From contig FN649742.1 in NCBI GenBank assembly GCA_000310025.1, forward strand, positions 2,439,678-2,486,526: a stretch of DNA of 46,849 bases. Direction: 5' to 3'. The notes under the pieces are model-generated. The model saw nothing but the letters and a program-made list of their open reading frames with translations. It was not told the DNA's origin and did not search any database. Source of the stretch: Ectocarpus siliculosus (taxonomy: Eukaryota; Sar; Phaeophyceae; Ectocarpales; Ectocarpaceae). The translations under genes were made by a program, and so were the position numbers. Of this stretch, positions 36,170 through 46,471 are shown in pieces (the first letter of the stretch is position 1; each line of letters begins with the position of its first letter).

Positions 36170-37663
36170 ATGAATCGCGATCAGTATCTTGCGAGACGGC
36201 GGCGAAGACCCGAGTCCTTGGGAACCGCCGTGCCTGCAGCTGCCCCTATCGATAGCGACGAGCAAGATAAGTTGATAGCAGAAATCACTCGAGAGGTCGA
36301 GCACCAGGCGACCTTTTTCACGGTGAGTCCTGTGCGGAAAGTATTGGACTATAATCGAGAGTTATGTAGTAGCGATGCCGCAGTTTTCTTGCCATTGTTG
36401 GGCTTCCGAGGTCGGGGGTACATTATGTCGGTGTCGAGCAGACCCGTTTGCCTGATATCACCATGCCGTTGCCGCCTCGCCATTCACTACTGTTCACCGT
36501 TTTCTGTACTCTTCGCTCAAACTACTGCACACTGGTGAACGGCATTCACATACTAACGAGAGAAAGATAAGGCGGAGATCCGTACGAAACCGGCCACAGC
36601 TGTGTGTACGCAAATCGCAAGCAGTTGGCGTACAATAGTGGCGCTGTGACCGTCACCACACTACATCCTCACCGTCCACCCTCCTGTTCGCAATAAAAAA
36701 AACGAAACATACTCTGCTGTCCCGGCCAGCTACGATACTCATTTGCTCACCTTCGGGTATCGATCTCTCGCTGCATGCAACCGCTCCTCTCCAACAGCGA
36801 GTTTTCTCTGGATGGCTGCTAGCGTGCGGTGTTGTGCTCGTGCTCTGCTCGCTAAAGCTGATGCTAGCTGGAAGAAACGGGGAGCCTTGGCCTCACCGGG
36901 CTGTTCTTGAGAACGTCCCGGATGCGGCGTTCCATGTCACGTACCTCGGACAGCTGCTGGGCTTGTACCTGGCGCACAGAGTGGCTGGGGTGAGTCAAAA
37001 CGAACATGCTTCCGAGAGAGTAAAGTACTACTCCAATTCAGGTGGCACAAGAAGATGGAGCGGCAGTAAGAGAGCAATTAATATTTGATTCAGGATGACG
37101 CGGTCGAGCAACTACGGGACTGCTTGTGTGTTTCACTAAGGAGTAGAACAAGCTGTAGAACACGTCACTTTTACCACTGGCTAGATACAATGGCAGGGTT
37201 CACACACACTCGCGTTGAACTCCGTAGCTCTTTGGGATTGACAACCAACACAAAAGAGCCCCTGTCCTACACATGTAGATATATACTTTATTCCGGACAC
37301 ACGTGTTATTTTACCGAAATTCAAGTATCGTCCCAATCAATGCCTTGCAGTCGCAACGCTCAAGCCCACAACTCGGATATCGCGTGTGCTTCGTGCGTTT
37401 AATTCCTTCGCGTGTGTTCATCCGCACTGCATCAGGGGAGCGGTTGGCATATTTTACCCGGAGTCATGTTGTCATGGACGAGCCTCTTCTCGTGGCTTGC
37501 GGTGTTCCGACACTTCGAAGTGACCAACCCGCTATTCTATTGGCTGCCGCTCGGTCCGGCGGTTGCGCTTGCGGCCGCCGTCTACCTCTTCACCTCTCAG
37601 AAGAAGTTGGAAAGAGAGGTGGAGGAACTGGAAGGGTCGCGGTACAACCTCAAAGGAGCTTGA
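36170..37663 (+). CDS. Small multi-pass membrane protein of unknown function (190 residues, 3 exons)
   Basis: I do not recognise the family. Exons: 36170-36322, 36798-36989, 37436-37663, all phase 0, with donors GTGAGT at both introns. The protein starts MNRDQYLARRRRRPESLG, a basic then acidic soluble N-terminus. Hydrophobic segments lie at about 56-73 (GWLLACGVVLVLCSLKLML), 97-113 (weaker), 119-138 and 149-168 (PLGPAVALAAAVYLFTS). The tail KKLEREVEELEGSRYNLKGA is charged and may form a coiled coil. With clean exon structure and a complete reading frame this is very likely a real gene; a four-helix organelle or endomembrane protein is plausible. An in-frame upstream ATG at 36092 is possible but would enlarge only the soluble N-terminus. 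Confidence 0.75.
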
Positions 37664-39034
37664 AACTGTGACGGGTTTTTCTGCTACTACTGCCACACGG
37701 CGGGGTCGAAACATGTTTTGGAGGGCCCCCCGCCGCGTCTGGGGAGGGCGGAGGGAGGGCAGCAGTAGCAGAGTGCGAAGCTATATTCAGAATTTTACAA
37801 TGGTCAGAGTGTTTGTCCTCGGGAGGAACTTTTCTTGGCACGAATGTACATATACATCATGTGAAGCGAGGAGCCTGGACGACAAGTGTTTTCCACTTGA
37901 CGTGACCACCGTGCGTGCACCTCACTCCCTTGTATGTCTGGGTTTGTGATCCTTTTAACGCCAGCGATATTCTTCGGCGGTGTGAGACTTGACGCCCACC
38001 TCCTCAGTTTTGACCCTTTGGTTTCGCACCCGTCAGCTCGAGTCCCCAAAATACCCGGACTTACACAGGGGCTAAATAGCATCACTGTTCAGCCCAGGGA
38101 TGGCTACAGGCCGGCTGCTGGCCCGACACGTGGCACCACTAGTCTTTCGTGTTTTGGGCGGTACACGTCCAACCAGCCCCACAACCCATTCCAAGCATTG
38201 TAAATTCACAAGTTCGAGACAAGGTGTTCTTCAGACCGGTTGAGAACATGAACCGTGATTGCCAAGTGACTTAGAAATTTCTCGGGATCCCTCCCGACGC
38301 ATCTTGCAGACGGTCCTTGCATGTACGTGTCACCCGTAGCTCACGTTTGCCTGGCTGCAGGTCGTGCGCCCTAGCGTGCTACCCACCGAATCAACGATCT
38401 CATTGATTCTTGTAGCCCCATTAACTTTTGTCATCTGTCTCAATCACATACGGCGAGGAGCTAGCTGTGCCTTTGGACGTCCGCCTGTACACCGCCACCG
38501 TGCTGGTCATGGTTGTGAGCGGCCGTGGCAGCCTCTCGCGCCGCTTTCGCGTTCGCTCGTTCCACTCGCCACTCTAGCTGATCAAACAGAAGCCTGTCTG
38601 GGCAGAACAATCGCATGCACTGCCGATATCACGGCGTCGTTGCAGTAGGCAACGATGACACAGGGAAGGGCAAAAGAGGCCCGTGGCGTGGTTCGTTAAT
38701 GAGAACAGCGCAGCAACGCACAACAAGGAGTGGGTTCGGAGGCGGCCGACACAAAAGGTCGGTTTTTATTTCTACGAAAACATGCCGACGGATGTTCATT
38801 TCCAGGCGCTTCCGGCGCCACACACGCATGCCCATCGCAAACTTGGGGGCCTCAATATAGCACTCGCACTGCGGCTCTTCTGCAATCGACACCATCGACT
38901 CGGGGCATAAAGAGGACTGCTCCATTTCGACGAATACACAGCCAGCCAATTCGAGCTATGTCGTTCATGCTAACACATCACCAGTGAGAGGCTCGATCGA
39001 CGGCATTTCGTTTTGCAACTGAGTCAAATGAAGG
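37664..39034. other. Convergent intergenic region with one candidate TPGS2 tail exon
   Basis: No independent gene is supported. On the minus strand, an open stretch from about 38957 down to 38776 follows an acceptor-like CATAG and reads LELAGCVFVEMEQSSLCPES and on. It has acidic and then basic sequence and a GTAGAA donor-like end. It could be a 3' exon of the TPGS2-like gene if the donor CAG|GTGCCG near 39061 is used instead of reading to the stop at 39035. The evidence does not decide between these. Confidence 0.3.
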
Positions 39035-40786
39035 TCAATGTCGCCTCCACAAGGAATACGGCACCTGCTCCGTGGTCGGACTCAAGCCAACAGGTGTAAA
39101 CGCCTGCTGCCAGCCGAGTACACCGAGATGGAGGACCATCATACGGAAGTAGCTCGTGAAGCCATCCGCAAGGAAGTGCCACCTGTCTCCGCAAGCACCA
39201 AGTAATCAAGCCGAAACATCCGCAGAAAGAGGCAAGCTGTAAGAATGCTTTGGTTGGTGTGGCAACCCAGTGATGCTTGCTTGCGCGCGGCCGTGACAAA
39301 AATCACGCCACGAGAACATACCATACGGCATACGATGAGATGGCCGCCGCCAAGGTTATGACCTGTTCGTTCCTCATGACGGAGAAGAACATGGTTTTTA
39401 CGCAGCAGGATGACGAGGGACATCAGTTGTACAAGAAAGTTCGAAAATACACACTACAGCTACATTCTGCGCGTTTCTTGAGGGAAGGTATGATTTTTCG
39501 TGCGGCTGCCGAACCCTGGCTACGCTTGGCGGTGTATCGCACAAACGCTACACGGATGTAGAGGCGCCAACGTTCTCGTTCCACGCGTGACATGTGCCCG
39601 TACACAGCGTTCGCCAACAGCTATCTGTCCCATAGGTGATATGGTGACTTCAATGGGATATTGACTGCCCACGCGTGTGCGCATAAGCAATTTTTCTGAA
39701 TCTAGGAGATTTTGCAACCGCATGTATCACCTGCAAGATAGGTCCTGCAACCAAACCTCCGGGTTGGAAAGCTCCTGTGTTGGTGAGGTCTTATTTCGGC
39801 TGCTATCCTTTTCCCTGGTGCTGCTGTTGCTGCTGCTGCCGGGACGTTCACGCCTCTCTCCAAAATCCCCATCGCCGCCGGATCCCATAACCGGGGTACC
39901 GCCGTAGAGTAGCGCCACCCTCCCAACCTCGCAAGAGGAATCAAGACAAAATGCGGCGATGCCGTAAGCGCTACTACTGCTGCTTGTAGCTGGAGTCTTG
40001 GCATGATCCTCCGAGGAAGACGGCGCATCAGTAGCTGCGAGGACAGAAGCAGTGCCGCCGCCGTGGAATCCTTTCGCGTCTAGACCGTTACCACCGTGAC
40101 CGGAGGACGGAGCGCGCGGGCGGCGGCGGGGCAACGATCGTGCTCTTGCCGCGGCCGCCGCTGCCGCCGCCGCCGCGCGAGCGCGAGCGTAGGCCATGTC
40201 TCGGAGGTCGTCCTCGTCCAGCGGTACGCGCGTCATCGCCGAAAGGGAATCGACGCGGATTCTCCCGATGACTTTCTCGCCCTCACTCCCTTCCTCTTCT
40301 GGTGAGCGTTGTTGTTGCTTGGAGGCCCACTCCAGCGAAAAACCGTTGGAGGTACGTAGGAAGGCGCGCAGATCTTCTGGGAGTCTGGGGAGCGGCAGTT
40401 GGAGAGGGAAGGCTTGGATGAGGAGATATCGAGTGCTTTAAAAGACACAAGTCGGTCGGGGGTGCAGTCCCGCAAAATAGACCGAGCTGAAAAGAGGCAG
40501 CAGACATCAATATTACGCGACAATGTGAGGAGGTCGGCGAACCGTATCATTCCTGCCTGTTGCGCCCTGGTTACACATCATCTACAGCAGCAGTACTGTA
40601 GTAGCAATCTACGCATATGTGGCACCTATAAGGAAAGTTGCTGTCTTCCCACACCCGCAAGGCTGCCGCCGGCGCCTGGACGCAATCTTGGATCTCGATG
40701 TCTCGGATGTGCATGCCCTTGCCGCGCATTGCCTCGAGATGGGCTATCAGATCGAATCCGAGACGACACAAGATGTCGCGATTGGT
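39035..40786 (-). CDS. TPGS2: TPGS2-like tubulin polyglutamylase complex subunit 2 (5' end unresolved)
   Basis: TPGS2 is a non-catalytic subunit of the complex that adds glutamate chains to tubulin in cilia, flagella and centrioles. Minus-strand exons: 40786-40626, 40384-39731, 39182-39035, with phases agreeing. They read NRDILCRLGFDLIAHLEAMR and RVWEDSNF, then LPEDLRAFLRTSNGFSLEWA and GRIRVDSLSAMTRV, the SMI1/KNR4-type fold of TPGS2. A poly-Ala and Ser-rich insert follows, then FCLDSSCEVGRVALLYGGTP, PEVWLQDLSCR and, across the last intron, WHFLADGFTSYFRMMVLHLG with GWQQAFTPVGLSPTTEQ. The order and spacing match the animal protein apart from the insert. The exon at 40786 begins after a fine pyrimidine-rich acceptor, so a first exon with the start codon lies upstream, perhaps at 40941-41240. 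The C-terminus may instead continue past a GTGCCG donor. Its presence suggests a flagellated stage. Confidence 0.8.
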
Positions 40787-41648
40787 CTGAACGTGGTGGA
40801 AGAAAAATGAAAGCCGGGGAGATACGCGGGAGCGTTCGGGGTTATCGTTCTTGGCGCAAGAGATGGTACATATTAAACTGAGTATTTTAGTAGAAGGCGT
40901 CAGTCGATGATTGGAACGTTTTGCTGCAATGCTGCTGCTCTCAGCGAAAACAGGGTTGTGTGGGCGGTTTCAAGAAGGTATGTACTGCTGTACATATAGT
41001 GATCCAACAACGGTGTATGAGCCGGTTCAATGAAGCTTGTTTTTTCGGAAAAGTGCGCGACTCTGGGGGATAGCGCAGTGTAGCTTCGTGTGCAGAAGCT
41101 TGTAAGTCTGTAATACCACTAAATACATTAGTAGTCTGCGGTGTCGGCATACCTAAAACGCCTTTTTGTGATATAAGACTCGTACTTTGAGCACAACAAG
41201 TAAGTGTATTAGCATACGGAGTACACGACATCGGCTGGAAAACAGATTACCACAACAGCATGGTCCTCCAGGGACTTGTGGAGCTTACCTGGACACGCAA
41301 AACAAATTTCATGCACACATGCTGCCTTTGCTAGCACTTCCTTCAATACACACCTGCTGTTTGGCGCTCATCATGTACGGCAGTAACAACGTAACAACTG
41401 TTGGGGGCTGATGAGTGTGCTCTCACAAAGCGGAGGAATAAAGGAATGTGAAAGATCTCGCCGCCCTGGAGGCGACGCAGTTTCGCACACGGGTGTAATA
41501 TTTATCTGCGAATCCCCAGATGGCAAGCAAAGCGGCGCACCGCACAGGGCACTCAGCACTTAGCTCAGCATTGCATGCTCCACTGCTGGCCGCACGAAGC
41601 AGAAGTCAACTTCTAACACCATCATATTGTCTTTTTCGTTTTCTGGCG
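40787..41648. promoter_or_regulatory. Divergent spacer between TPGS2-like and uS15m genes
   Basis: Contains the missing 5' end of the TPGS2-like gene and promoter sequence for both neighbours. One TACTGCTGTA motif lies at 40983-40992. An open minus-strand stretch at 41231-40941 could hold the first TPGS2 exon but shows no clear match. An ATG in frame with uS15m at 41520 would lengthen its presequence. Confidence 0.4.
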
Positions 41649-41746
41649 ATGCAAGCTCTGCTGACACGAAGCACGGCGGCGTTGCTTAGAAGAAATGGTG
41701 CGGCTCCTGGTGCAGTGGTGGCGTTAGCCCGGGGTGCGGACTGGCC

Positions 41747-41782
<36 letters not shown>

Positions 41783-44218
41783 GGGACTAGCTAGTGAGAG
41801 GATGGTGTACGGGATTAAGATCCCGGAAGACATGAAAGTCAGTGATCCCGTGCGGCGGGTATTGAGTATTGACAACAGCACCATGTGAGTGTCAAGAACA
41901 GCGACGACATTGATTGGGTGCTTTCTCTTTTTGACAGGACTACCGTACACAACACAAGATAACACACCCCCTGGACCGATATTCAAAGTTCGATTACTCC
42001 ACGACGAAGAGGATGCATAGACTAAACGAAACGATGCGTATTCCGATAGCGCTCGACCAGGCGGTTTCAACGCCGCCGTTTTCGGCGCTGCGGCTCTTTC
42101 TGCTGATGATAAATCGAGCTTTGAAGATCATTCCAGGGTGTGTGTTATCTTGTGTCGTACAGTCACCGGAGTATAGTACAACCATCCCCGCGGTGCGGTA
42201 CTATTTACTGTACTGACTACTGCTGTACTGCGGTGCTTCCAAGTATTTTACTTTGGGGGAGGCTCGCGTTCGCCGGTGCCAAGCCTTGCAGCTGGTCGGG
42301 CGTCTTTTGTCGTGACTTGTGTCGCCATGCCAAGGAGTGAGACTGCACAGAAACATGTCTCGTTCACACGGGGTATCATCTCGTGTATGTCGCCGCGAGG
42401 CTGCTGTTACGCATGATGCACGAGGTCTTGTCCGCAAGCACCTCTCTGTCGAAATTTTACTTCTATGTTACAAGGGCATTGCTGCGACGTGATTGGAATC
42501 GAGGTCGAGACTGTGAAGAATAGCACAGGATGTGCCCAGGAGAAAGTTGAGTTTAATCGTTGCAACGAAGACGAAATGGTTTCAAGGCAGGGACAGCATA
42601 GCGGAACAAGCGAGGGGTGAAAACTCGAGAGATTGCGAGAGGAAAGGATAGCATTTGTGGAGGCAGTTACAGCAGTAGCAGTGAAGAGGCTGCAAGAGGC
42701 TGGCAGACCCCTAACTGCGGCGTACAAGGGCGCGCCTTTAATCATCGGACAAAATATTAAATCACGGAAGGTTGTCCAGTAGAGGTCGTGGGCGGAGAGA
42801 TTGCTCGGACACGCCAATGTGGCGAGCCAGAGGAGAGCAGAAAACTGCAGCACACTCCGAATCGAAGAATGCGAAGAAGGATGTATTACAGCGGTACAGC
42901 TTTAAGCACATGAGAAAAATTACCTATTTAGTACTCTGGTGTACCGCGGATGAAATAGTCCCCCATCGAGACGTTTTAGATTTTGTGATGGCAACAGAGA
43001 GGTAATTACGTGGAGGGCAATGAGACGGGCAAGAGTCGCTGCTGTGCTGCACGGTGCGGCAGAAACGAAAATAGCACCCGGAAGTTGGCGGGGTCTGTCT
43101 TCGTTGATAGGGGTCATGGCGCAGACGAATCTGTCGCGGAAGCATTCAAGTTGTATGGTTTTGGTACACCGTCAAACGACGGAGTAGGGTTAAAAGGGGA
43201 GCGGTGCCCGCCCTCGTCCTCGACATTCAAGCACATACCCCTCCCTCCCCCCCCTCGATGGCTTGGTGCACAACAAATCGTGGTTGAGGTTCGAAACCCT
43301 GATTCTAACGCGTTGCTGCGTGTGCATCTGCGCGGGCGTGCCATTCTGCTATCTGGCGAGCAGGCCACAAAAGAAGAAGCTGCTCAAGAGGCTGGAATTG
43401 GAGAAGTGGCAGAGACATGCCGGAGACACGGGCTCGCCGGAATGCCAGAGTGAGTGGCATATACATGTATGCCAGTGAGCCTTACCACAACGGAGTTGCG
43501 TGTGCACTATGTACTGCTGTGCAGCACATGCGTCAAGAATTGCACATGGTTGGAAGAGGGCTAGCTTCACGGACAGTTCCTTTTTGTGAGGTTTGTTGTA
43601 ATACATACAAATATGCGTGTCAATACGTAAGCAAGCGTCCGTTGTTGTCGGCAAGAAAAAAAGGAGGAGCGCCATGTCTCAAAAGTAAATGCGGCAAGTG
43701 CTGACGTGGTTCCTGTGAGTCGTACGGGAAAAAGAACGGCTTGTTTCATGCAATTGAAATATGGCATTGACGTAGGATGACAACCGGATGCGACGCGGCC
43801 TCCAAGTCAGTTATAGTCGAGTTCGTATGAGGTGGACAAGTGGGAAAATGCCTCCGTATGCCGCCCCCGCCCCCCCCGGTATGCCTCCGTGTATAACGAT
43901 GTCTATACTTTCATCCCTGGCATGGTGGATCACCGTTACCCTCCTACCTACCCCGCCCTCCATGAAATCTGCTTGCTGCGATGGTTCAACCATTCGGCGT
44001 TTGCGAATATCGACGTCGACTTTCCCGTCTCAGTTGCGGCGCTGACCGTGCGCATCGACGCGCTACGCCCTCTCGTCAACTCCACCGCCCGGATGGACTT
44101 CTCGTGCAAGCGCGGATACGTCAAGCTGCTGGCCAGGCGGCGGAAGATGCTGGCCTACCTCAAGCGCAAGGACTTCGAGATTTACCGCAAGGTCGCGCTG
44201 GAAACCGGCCTGCGATGA
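41649..44218 (+). CDS. MRPS15: Mitochondrial small-subunit ribosomal protein uS15 (168 residues, 3 exons)
   Basis: Component of the mitochondrial ribosome small subunit, binding the central domain of the small rRNA. Exons: 41649-41884, 43364-43449, 44034-44218, with donors GTGAGT at both introns and agreeing phases. The reading starts MQALLTRSTAALLRRNG, Arg-rich and without acidic residues, a typical mitochondrial presequence. An 11-Gln run follows, then GLASERMVYGIKIP and VLSIDNST. Across intron 1 comes KRLELEKWQRHAGDTGSPEC; across intron 2, QIAALTVRIDAL, then CKRGYVKLLARRRKMLAYLK and RYRALIERLGLR-like ending IYRKVALETGLR. The DTGSPE(V/C)Q and RRRK-LxYLK blocks are hallmarks of S15. Start chosen at 41649 because it begins the presequence; 41520 in frame is an alternative. 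A plastid location is less likely because no bipartite signal is seen. Confidence 0.92.
41748..41780 (+). repeat. CAG microsatellite encoding poly-Gln in uS15m
   Basis: Eleven CAG triplets in a row inside the first exon, between the Arg-rich presequence and the conserved part of the protein. All codons are identical, so length variation between individuals is likely. It probably lies in or next to the cleaved presequence. Confidence 0.85.
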
Positions 44219-46144
44219 TGATGATGATGATGATTGAAGATGCTTGCTTTGTGATTGATTTGTTGTTTTTCAGGTGGAAGCGTGCTTTGCCTGCTTCTTT
44301 TCAACAACTGCTGCTGTACAAGGCCCTCTCTGCGTGTGATTGGCACGACGGTACTTTTTGGAACGGGATTGGAAGTCGAGCAAGTAATGTAAGGAGTGGG
44401 TTCTGGGTGCTGCTCGAAGGATTTATAGGGCAAAGGGCCGGGCGGAGTGCATTCGATTTCGAGGAAGGGAGTTATCGAGCAAAAGGGTACTACTGTACGT
44501 GGGACAGGCCAGGGAATTCATTTGGTGGGCGGTGTCTCGTGATGATCAAAACAGTTTTCGAGTTGCACATGGTGTTCGTTTGTTGTGCTACTGCCGGTGT
44601 GAAGCCGATTACACGCTTTCGTGCCCCCGGCGCGGGTGTCAGCAGTCGTCGTCGGTCTCCTCTTGTCATGATTCCGCCTTCCTCACCGTGGCTCCCGAAG
44701 GGGGTTGAGTGCTACAGCAGTAGAGGAGCCGTCTTCTATTTTCAGGTCCCGATCTTCATGATAACCGGAGATTGCACCAGACACGCGCCTCCACTGTGGC
44801 ACAGCACGTCGACACCTCTGTATGCACTGCTGTGCCAGAGGCCGAGTGCAAAGGGAGCAGTTTTGCGGGGGAAATTAGAGAGTTGAAACCAAGCGAAAGT
44901 TTGTTGAGCTTGGCGTCCGGCCGCCATGGGCCGCCCGAGTGTTGGTGTCGGCTGGGCACGCGTCGCCCCCCTGGGTACCTATCTATCCTGTCGCGCTCCC
45001 TGCAGAGCAAACAGGACCAGACTTCTCCGTAACAACAACAGCTCCCCCCCCCCATCAAAACGCAGCCCTTCTGTTGAGCCCCCACTCATCATCTTGTGTA
45101 CTTTGTACGGTGTTGAACCTCAGCTCTTGGTGCACATGGAACACACAAAAAAGTGTTAACCGGCACCTTTTTCGCTTTCCAACACGGTGCGGTGTCCCCA
45201 GGTTAGATTTGTTTCAATTGTCACTCGCGCGGGGGGCCACAACGCGCGAGGCACGCGTGCATTTGTAGCACACACGACGCCCTTGCCTCCCACACCGACC
45301 GCGGCTGGATTTTACAATTAGTGCAAACGACACAAGTCCTCTGATTTTTGCTCGAGTTCGTCGCGTATGCGTGGTGATTTTCGTTGTTAACGCCGAGTTG
45401 CCGCGTCAAACCAGCAGGACATATTTGCTTGCTTCTTCCCACTCAAGGAGTGGACTCGCACCGAGGTCACGGATGGTTTAAAAAATGGGAAAACGATATC
45501 CCCCCCCAAAAAAACGACCTGCTGTGTTTCATCCGCACACCTCTAGACTAGTTGCGTCGATGCGTCTCGCTCGCATCCGCCATAGATAGTAGTGGTGCAC
45601 ACGCCCACCGTCAGCACAATGCTTGTACTCAAGAATTGGTTGGAAATGTCTACTTGTAGTATGTAGGTGTTCAGTAGAACACCGTGACATCAGTCTGTCT
45701 GACAACATTGGCGCAGGGTTTATACTACAAGCAGGAACAAGTTCCCAGCTTTTACCTTTCCAACATGGCGGGCACCCATGCCGACAATATTCTACGCGCG
45801 TTCTTGTCACGAGCACCACAGCAGTGCTGGCCTTCACGGCAGTAGGCAGTTCTCTTTCGCCAGTCCTGCGGAAGACGGCTGACTGACGCTGATTTCTTAT
45901 CTCTGTTGTTGGACACGGCGCGTATGTAGTAGGCTGCAACAGCAGCAGTTGGGAAACTGGTTCGAACGTTTTTCTAGTTTCTAGTAAGACGAACACACAC
46001 ACCCAAAACGAAGGGTAAAGGGATACCTACTCCGAACGACAACAGACTTGCGTAGAGATGAACAGCAAGCAGGGACTGTGCCCCACGACACTGGAGATGT
46101 ACATGGGGGTGTAGGCACGGAATGCAGTCCGACCCGGACCTAAC
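44219..46144. other. Region downstream of uS15m, no supported gene
   Basis: A short ATG repeat follows the uS15m stop codon. A TACAGCAGTA motif lies at 44713-44722. A long plus-strand frame overlapping the last uS15m exon is a shadow of it. A minus-strand frame at 46002-45529 (157 codons) has ordinary composition but no recognised motif or splice partner. Confidence 0.4.
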
Positions 46145-46292
46145 CTGCGTTCGGCCTTCAAAACACTTGGCGATAGATTTTTGACCCTACGCGACCTTGG
46201 GGATGATGATGAGATGCACATGGTAGACCGGGTGTTTATTTTCGGTGTTGTGTGGGATAACCAAGATTCGGGGTCCCCTCTGGACGGCAAAT
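46145..46292 (-). CDS. Candidate internal exon of an unknown minus-strand gene
   Basis: The stretch follows an excellent acceptor (GGTTTTTTTCAG) and ends at a possible donor AG|GTTAGG. The frame reading LPSRGDPESWLSHTTPKINT stays open through it; a second frame (RILVIPHNTENKHPVYHVHL) is also open for most of it, so the frame is undecided. The HVHL in the second frame resembles part of a HIT motif but lacks the third His. The rest of the gene would lie past the low-quality end. Confidence 0.25.
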
Positions 46293-46439
46293 CTGAAAAA
46301 AACCCATGAAAAACATAAGACTACATGTTCACGCCCGAGCCAGACAAAGGCAAGGGCGTTAGCACAAGCATATTCAGTGTTCAACCTTCCCTCCCAAACT
46401 AGCCCTTGAGAATCTAACTGGAAGGAAGGCAGGAGAGAC

Positions 46440-46471
<32 letters not shown>

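Noticed and set aside
42407-42853. 148-codon minus-strand frame inside uS15m intron 1
   Set aside because: It lacks a recognisable domain and lies in an intron bounded by well-supported splice sites; a nested gene cannot be excluded but is not supported.
43981-44886. 301-codon plus-strand frame at the end of uS15m
   Set aside because: It overlaps the last uS15m exon in another frame; the S15 frame is clearly the coding one and the rest has no domain.
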